This document shows positions 58,039 to 64,000 of a stretch of DNA of 64,000 nucleotides, one piece after another. This DNA comes from Saccopteryx bilineata (Eukaryota; Chordata; Mammalia; Chiroptera; Emballonuridae). Numbering within the stretch: position 1 is the stretch's first letter; each line of letters starts with the position of its first letter. The translations under genes were made by a program, and so were the position numbers. The notes below the pieces were generated by a model. The model was not told the DNA's origin. It ran no database searches and saw only the letters and a program-made list of their open reading frames with translations. The stretch is from NCBI RefSeq assembly GCF_036850765.1, contig NC_089493.1, positions 188,699,140 to 188,763,139 of the forward strand. The letters are read 5' to 3'.

Positions 58039-58046
58039 TTGAAAAT

Positions 58047-59329
58047 CAATCAATAATAAATTAGATTGTTAAGATTTTAAGAATCCTTAGAGATTACGCA
58101 GTTCAGAGTTTTCAGAGTCCCGGTTCATCTGAATGCACTTGACCTTGAGACGTGAGCAGAGTGGCTGGAGGCGCATACACTGCTGCTCAGGCCCAGCTGG
58201 TGCGGCTGAGGTTAGGCCAGCTTTAGACACTAAACAGACACCATCACCAAGAACATAATTCCTGGCTTTTCTGAGAAAGTTGATAGTTTCGTGAGTATCG
58301 TTAATTCAAAAAACTGTGCAACGCTGTTATGAAATGAAGAACACCTGTCTGCAGGCCAGGTTTTGACCCATCGTGGGCCGTTGTGTGACTTTAGATTTAA
58401 TCCAATCCCTACGTTTTGTGTTAGTGCAAACCTTCACCGGAGAGAAGGCCAAGGTCGCCTTCTGAGTTCCTCAAGACATCACAGCCAGCTGGTAGTGACA
58501 TAGGACAGCCCCCCCCCCCCCCCCCCCGGTTCTATGCCTTGGTGAGTTTCTCTGCAACATGCCATCACTTGCTATAAGACACAGCTTTACTTTTGCCTTA
58601 TAACAAGTGACAGGAAAAAAAAATGTTATTTAGCGTTTATATTTGGAAAATGGAAAACACTTTCAGGTTGGATCCATTCAACTGGACTTAAGGATTGTGG
58701 AAAATACAATTTTAAATTTAAGTTATTGAATTGAAAAATAAAAATTCCGATCTACAGTTTCCTGATTGCTCGAGGAAGAAACACATGGAAGCCAACAAGG
58801 ATATGCAGTGCCCTCCCTTCCCCCCAGGGAAGAGGTCTGTGTGACTAGACAAGGAGCCCTGGGAAAGCTGGGTGGGTGAATGGAGCAAGTCACCTCCAGG
58901 TTCAAGCAAGCCAGATCCCACAGGGCTCAGCCTCCGAAAGCTTATCTGCCCCTCACTCCCCTTCTCTCCTTTTCCCGGGGAAAAAAGCACCAAGACCTCA
59001 TAAAGTATGTGGGAGGGTGGTCCCTCTCGTTTATCTGTGCAGTTTATCGCCACTGATGGCTCCCACTGGAAACAAACGGGGCCTGTTTCACGCTGCGGGG
59101 GTTCGGCATCCTTCCTGTTCGTTATTTCATGCAAATGAGGAATCTAGGGGTGAAATGATAATTTATGAGAGATGCATGGTGCGTCTGACAATACTCATAA
59201 ACCTCCTAAACTACTTTATCTTGTTTCGGAACAAAACATACATTTGGTCTCCTAATAAGAATTTTTATTATAACAATATTTCTATTCTGGACTGCCTTGT
59301 TACTGTGAATGATATGAGGCGGGGCGATA
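58047..59329. other. unique non-coding DNA with poly-C run
   Basis: A 19-base C homopolymer at 58509-58527. 59100-59330 has ATTTCATGCAAATGAGG (octamer-like ATGCAAAT at 59130) in an AT-rich stretch. A 173-codon + frame at 58876-59397 crosses two different base-composition zones and a T run, and is not supported. Confidence 0.4.
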
Positions 59330-59348
59330 TTTTTTTTTTTTTTTTTTT
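59330..59348. repeat. T homopolymer
   Basis: About 19 T. No SINE or LINE body is recognisable beside it on either strand. Confidence 0.9.
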
Positions 59349-61316
59349 GTCCTGTATGTTTAGAAATGCCTTGTTTAGCTCTATGATTCTTTTTTAAGGA
59401 TTAGTGGACAGTAAGTAGCATCATTCCCTCGTCAGGTTCTCATTGATTGGGAAGTTGATGGCTGGTGTCTTTTGGCCTGCAGGTGTTATTCTTGGTGGGT
59501 TGTTTTTGTTCTGTTTTGTTTTTAACGAAGTAATTAGCAAGTTGTAGGTCCTTGCTCTGAAGACTGAGACCCCTTGATGCACCAGGTCTTTCCTGTCAGT
59601 CATTTTTCGTTTGTAATTTAGTCTCTGCCAGAACCGACAGTAAGGGATAGCTCTTTAGTTGGGTTAGCCTTTCAGAATAGAATAGAGTTTCCAGTTGGCA
59701 GTCCATGGATCCCGGCAGGGGTGGGAGGGGGCACTCAGACTTGTGACACGGCAGATTTTTTTGAACCTTTCATGTATATCATTGTTGAGTAAACAGTCAG
59801 ACAGTCTTAATTATAATTAAGGAAAATAGCAAACAGCCCCTTTTCTCCTGGAGCTGCTCATCACTTAAGAACAAAAAGAAAGGCAAGCAAAACACCCCAA
59901 CGAGACAGAACCTGCAGGTGTATTTCTAGGCTGGTGATAAGCATAGGGACTAAAACCAGTTCATTTATTATTTTCTTCATTATTCCATGCTACTGTGATT
60001 TTTTTTAAAAAAACAGCTCCTTTTTATTCTCTTTCTAGGAAGTATTTGAACAAAAGACCATTATCTAGAATCTTAGCTTCTAGTTTTAAATGCTCAGTTA
60101 AAGGTAACTGGTGTAATCAGCTGAGCTTGCAAAGAATATGCAATCATAAAATCGTTTAATTAAATGACATCAGTGCTGTTTGTTTTGGTGCCCGTTTGGG
60201 TATTAATAACACCGTTACTGTTCTCACTGCCAAAGGTTTACTACTTAATTATTGTATTTGCTTGTTGGAGATGTGTGTGTCGGAAGCAGGGTCCCCTAAT
60301 CTACACACTGGGTGTCGCTTCACCAGCTAAGACACGCTTTCCGGAACTAGAAGTCCCACAGCCTGGGCTTGGTCTAAAGATGGAGCCATGGAAATCGAAT
60401 GAAAACATTTGTTAACTTGTAAAAATGAAACAGAAAATAAGAACGCTTATTCAGGCTGCGAGTCAACTTGATGGGGTGTGAACTGATCACTTTATTACAT
60501 ACGCTTTGTTTATAGCGTTCTTGCCATTTTCTGAGATGGCAGCCCTATGCGTTTCATTGTCTTAATTAGATTAAGAATGGATTAGAGGAGCCAAATCTAT
60601 TATTTTTTTAAAAAAGGCAATTCTGCTGTATTCCTGAAAACCCCCTTTTGGTTTTTAATTTAAATTCCACTGATGCACAGTAGCAAAAGCCTTCGTTGTA
60701 ATTATGAGCATGTATGCATCCGTTTGAGAGGCTATGCGAGTATGAGGAAAACCAGATCTTCAATTTTTTTTTCAAAATTATTCCTGAATGAATAAGGATA
60801 GGACGGAAGAAAAAAAAACAGTTTGTTTTCTTCTGGTTTGGGTTCACTCACACGTCAAAGGGACACTGTATGCTCAGATGGGCTGACCGTTTCTCCAGGT
60901 ATTTTTTTATTTTTTAGTTTACTTTCACTCCTGCAGTATTTAGAACGTAGGTTTCTCATCCCTCTCACTTAGACTGAATGTTTGTTCTGTGGGAGGCCGT
61001 CCAGGACGATTGTTAGGCTTCCTAGTTTGCATATCTGCCTCTCCCTGTGTACTGGTACAAACGCGACTTTCAGCTTGAAAACTTGGTTATGTAACCCGCC
61101 ACAATTATCACGCAAGGATGGCTTTGAGTTTCAGCTGGAGCAGAGCTGCTGTGTTGGAAACGATAGCGGTCTGTTTTGTTTTTCCAGTATGTGCCCTGGT
61201 TTTAATTTCGTGTTGGATTCCCTACCCTCTAACCTGTGTGACCCTGAGGTGCTATTTTTTTTACCTATTGTCTCTGTATTTTAAAATTCCAGAATACTCA
61301 TAATACAGCGGCATAG

Positions 61317-61318
<2 letters not shown>
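59349..61318. other. AT-rich intron-like DNA, repeat-poor
   Basis: No gene or interspersed repeat recognised. The stretch 60080-60900 is repeat-free and rich in ATTA-type motifs, which could reflect conserved intronic elements. That is texture only. Confidence 0.35.

Positions 61319-61352
<34 letters not shown>
61319..61352. repeat. (CA)n microsatellite
   Basis: About 17 CA units. Confidence 0.95.
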
Positions 61353-61353
<1 letters not shown>

Positions 61354-62194
61354 AACGCATGTAAAAAGTAGTGAAATTGGGATAAGTTCTGTGGTGTGCT
61401 TAATAATGTTGTACCTGTGTCAGGTAACAGACGCAGGTGACGTAAGATATCATGGGAGAAACCTGGGTGGAGGCTGTATAAGAACCCTCTGCACTATATT
61501 TGCATCTCCGTGGGTCTTAAATGATTTCAAATTAAAATGTCTTAGAAACAATGTATAATTTCAGTCCATTGACTCCTCGGCTGCTACTAACAAATATGGA
61601 TCCCTACTTGATCTGTGTTAAATGAACTTCAGTAACCAATCCCCAGTTATCAGCAGCCTTTTGAACATTCAGCATTCTCTCCCTCTCCCTCTGAGCACAT
61701 TGCGTACATTTCCTACTCCTTCCGCGCTGGCACCTTTAGCAAAGGGTTCGTATCTGCGTGGTCCTTTTAGCCCCAGAGCCTGACGCTGTGCTCTGGACAT
61801 TACGTTTCCGGGGCGTTTGATTGTTAGATATTCCAATGAGACTATAGGATAAAATAGGATGGTTCCTGGGATAGAGAACTGGTATGCTGGCACAATGCTG
61901 GCCACCCAGTCCATACTCTGCTTATGTTCTGGAGGAAGGAACCGGTTTTTTCAGTAAGTGTGCTCACATGTGAATTTTCTGTCTTAGCAGGAGAGGAGTC
62001 GCGCTCCTGCTGAGCCATCTGTTCTTCTGAGTCCTTTGTGGTGGACTCGGAATGTGAGATCACTCATTAATTGTCATTGCTTCGGTGAGGTGCTGTGTTT
62101 GGGATTGGAGGTCTTGAAGTGATACCTAATTTAGGAAGACTGTGACAAAATTTATCACTAATTACCTGTCCCTCAAATGGGAATCAATGCCATC
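61353..62194. other. non-coding DNA, no recognised gene
   Basis: An L1-like phrase (AACCTGGGTGGAGGCTGTATAAGAACCCTCTGCACTATATTTGCA) at 61460-61505 may be a small old LINE-1 fragment. Otherwise unassigned. Confidence 0.35.
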
Positions 62195-62410
62195 AGCAAC
62201 ATATGATGGCGATAATGTCATCATTTATCGAGTGATTAAAATTCTAAGCACCTTGCACATATACTCTCACTTTAATTTTACGCCATTACCAGCTTAGAGT
62301 TCAGACAAATAACATGTCCAGGGTTACCCATAATTGGCTCGTGAGCAGCAGAGCTGGGACTTGAACCTAGAAAGCCTGACTTCCAAAGACCTTCTACGGT
62401 CTTCCTTCCA
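62195..62410 (-). repeat. MIR SINE relic
   Basis: Reverse MIR: TTATCGAGTGATTAAAATTCTAAGCACCTTGC, ACAAATAACATGTCCAGGGTTACCC and GCAGAGCTGGGACTTGAACCTAGAAAGCCTGAC (in pieces). Most of the element is present. Confidence 0.8.
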
Positions 62411-62424
62411 TACTTGTGCCCTTA

Positions 62425-62575
62425 ACTGGTGAGTGTTTATCAATCTCGGAGAGCCGTTAGAATCACCGGAGGACTTCTTCCAGAGTCACTCCCAATCCCA
62501 GATACACTAATTTCATTTATCTGGGTGGGCATTTTGTTGAACTTCCAATGGGGTTCTTCCCATGGTGCCATGGGG
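62425..62575 (+). mobile_element. MER5A-like hAT relic
   Basis: AGAGCCGTTAGAATCACCGGAGGAC, CAATCCCAGATACACTAATTTCATTTATCTGGGTGGGC follow MER5A order (in pieces). Edges approximate. Confidence 0.6.
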
Positions 62576-63514
62576 GGCATCTTAGCTGCCCTTCAGAACT
62601 CTCCCACTGCCCATGAAGAATAGAAGCTACTTATTGTACTTATAAGTCCATTCCGTCTGGGCAGAACCATAGCAAAGCAAAGGCATTGTCCCCACCAGCT
62701 GCCTTTGGAGAAATGAGGCTGCGAGTCCACCTTCTTTGCAATGAATTCCCCAACATTTGTTAGCAACCTGCTTTTCATATTCTCAAGTAGAGACTTTGCA
62801 CCTCCACCCACCCCCCCACCATCTGCTACTGATGTTCATTTTAATAGCATTTTACCTTTATAAAGTTGCCTATTGGCCAAAAAAAAATTGGTTTGATAAC
62901 AGGGGTCCTAAAAATGTACCTGTTCAAAGGAGTCAGACAGATCAAGTGAATGAATTAAGAAGACAAGGCTTTGAGTAGTGAAAGTTCCCTGTTTAAAAGA
63001 CTGGGGTAACTGGGGAGTATGTGCCCCGTCTCTAGGGACACTCCCTCCTGTAATCTCACAAGGTCGCCGTGCAGAAATCCTGCCCACTGCTCTGGACCTT
63101 CCAGATTTTCAGGAGACTCCAGAAATCTGATCTTTCATGTAATTTGGTTTTTTTTTTGCAGTATCAACTGCAGCTAGGTCCACTCCCCCCCCCCCCCAAC
63201 AATGCCCAGGTCAATGTTGTGTCACCAGCAACATCACCAGAGAACTTATATAGAGCTCAAAGCACCTGGATGTCTTGTGTATCTACCTTTTGGTATTTTG
63301 AAATAAATAAAGTTGCCTTTCCTCACTAACTACCCAGGGCACTGAGTTCTAATCTTTGCCAGAAATGGGCATTCTGTCTTTAGAGCAGGTACAGAATTTG
63401 GTGGGCCCTGTTTCCTCACCTGTGAAATTGAACCTAGAGAAGGCATGAGAGAATTGTAGAGGGGAGGAAGGCGTGGTCTCGGAGCAAAGGCTGGTACAGG
63501 TGGGACCCTCTCGT
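62576..63514. other. non-coding DNA with C-rich tracts
   Basis: C runs at about 62805-62818 and 63185-63197. A TTTTTTGCAG acceptor-like site precedes 63164 but opens into the C run without a good donor. No gene supported. Confidence 0.4.
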
Positions 63515-63660
63515 TGTGACTTACCAGCTCCCTGACTTCAATGGAGTTGTTCGGCATTCAGAGCCTACGTTTTCTCATCTGAATAATGGATACATATGAT
63601 ATTGATTTGCACAGTTATCCTAAATATTAAATTATGTGTATCCTGTGCTAAACAGTAAAA
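63515..63660 (+). repeat. MIR SINE relic
   Basis: GTGACTTACCAGCTCCCTGACTTCAATGG..., ACGTTTTCTCATCTGAATAATGG and TTATCCTAAATATTAAATTATG follow MIR core to 3' end. Diverged. 63661-64000 holds nothing recognised. Confidence 0.6.
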
Positions 63661-64000
63661 CACTGGCCCTGGTAAGAATAAAAAGATATACCTAACGAGT
63701 CTCATGTCTTTAATAGACTAAAATCAGGGAAACCATTGCCAGGACTTGGTCTCATTCTCTGGTTAGGCTCTAGCATTGGGCCAACCTGCTTGGTTTTCCT
63801 TTGCGACATCTTCCCTTGACGTTTCAAGGTTTCCCCCTATTGTAGTGATTTTTCAAAAATTAGTAGAACTGACAGCTTCCAGGAGATGAACCGAAATCCA
63901 AGTCATGTAACCCATTCCTGCCCCCTCTAACATGGACCGTCCTGGTGGCTCTGCATTAAGAACCAGAGGCAATCTCTTTGGGATGATTAGCAGCCAAAAT

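Noticed and set aside
58876..59397. 173-codon frame.
   Set aside because: Crosses a composition change and a T homopolymer, with overlapping frames on the other strand and no motif.
63164..63260. Possible exon after TTTTTTTTTTGCAG.
   Set aside because: It runs directly into a C homopolymer and has no good donor before an in-frame stop.
1..64000. CRISPR arrays, operons, ribosome binding sites, phage or plasmid genes.
   Set aside because: Nothing bacterial. Repeat types and splice signals are mammalian.
1..64000. Helitron (rolling-circle) elements and endogenous retrovirus LTRs, both expected in some bats.
   Set aside because: I saw no TC...CTRR ends with hairpin and no paired LTR or viral gene. 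Diverged fragments could be missed by eye.

Overview
This window is non-coding-dominated nuclear DNA from a mammal, most likely a bat. The bat assignment rests on many tRNA-derived SINEs that open with the CCTGGCCGGTTGGCTCAG-type head or the longer TGGCGCAGTGG head. I recognise these as the chiropteran Ves/Rhin class, partly from memory. They sit beside short, well-preserved hAT and Tc1/mariner-type non-autonomous DNA transposons, which are unusually young-looking for a mammal. Ancient mammalian repeats (MIR, L2, MER5A, MER20, Tigger) form the older layer. I cannot name the species or the gene.

No complete protein-coding gene lies in the window. What supports a gene is a set of candidate exons, all on the + strand. 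(1) A first exon ends at 16575. It holds an ATG at 16530, an in-frame stop upstream at 16479, 15 full codons and a CAG|GTAAGAG donor, and it lies just downstream of a long CT-rich tract. (2) A 74-base exon lies at 47396-47469. It has a good acceptor, a strong-context ATG at 47421 preceded by an in-frame stop, 16 full codons and a donor. (3) A weaker 71-base cassette-like exon lies at 21944-22014. Exons 1 and 2 both end in phase 1, as expected of alternative translation starts feeding one downstream exon outside the window. The simplest reading is the 5' end of one large gene whose long introns fill the rest.

Layout. 1-16000: repeat-rich upstream DNA, with MIR, MER20, MER5A, an interrupted L2, a perfect 155-base direct duplication (3783/4006), a GC-richer stretch with a 287-codon orphan reading frame (5131-5994), GT/GC and TCTA microsatellites, and a hAT element at 12025. 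16000-17000: candidate promoter and first exon. 17000-47400: AT-rich intron-like DNA with few repeats, including a young hAT at 23920, SINEs at 27191, 33239, 37301, 44542, 45822 and 46411, a Tigger relic at 42130 and an L1 tail at 39805. 47400-64000: second candidate exon, then SINEs (several nested inside older repeats), an antisense L1 3' end at 52719, two small inverted-repeat elements at 51495 and 54662, and a long quiet stretch from 58050 to 62190.

I found no RNA genes beyond the tRNA-like heads of SINEs, no CRISPR array and no operon-like organisation. The most useful leads are the paired phase-1 start exons, the perfect 155-base duplication, the SINE pair sharing one target-site duplication and the 287-codon frame. 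None amounts to a demonstrated new system.
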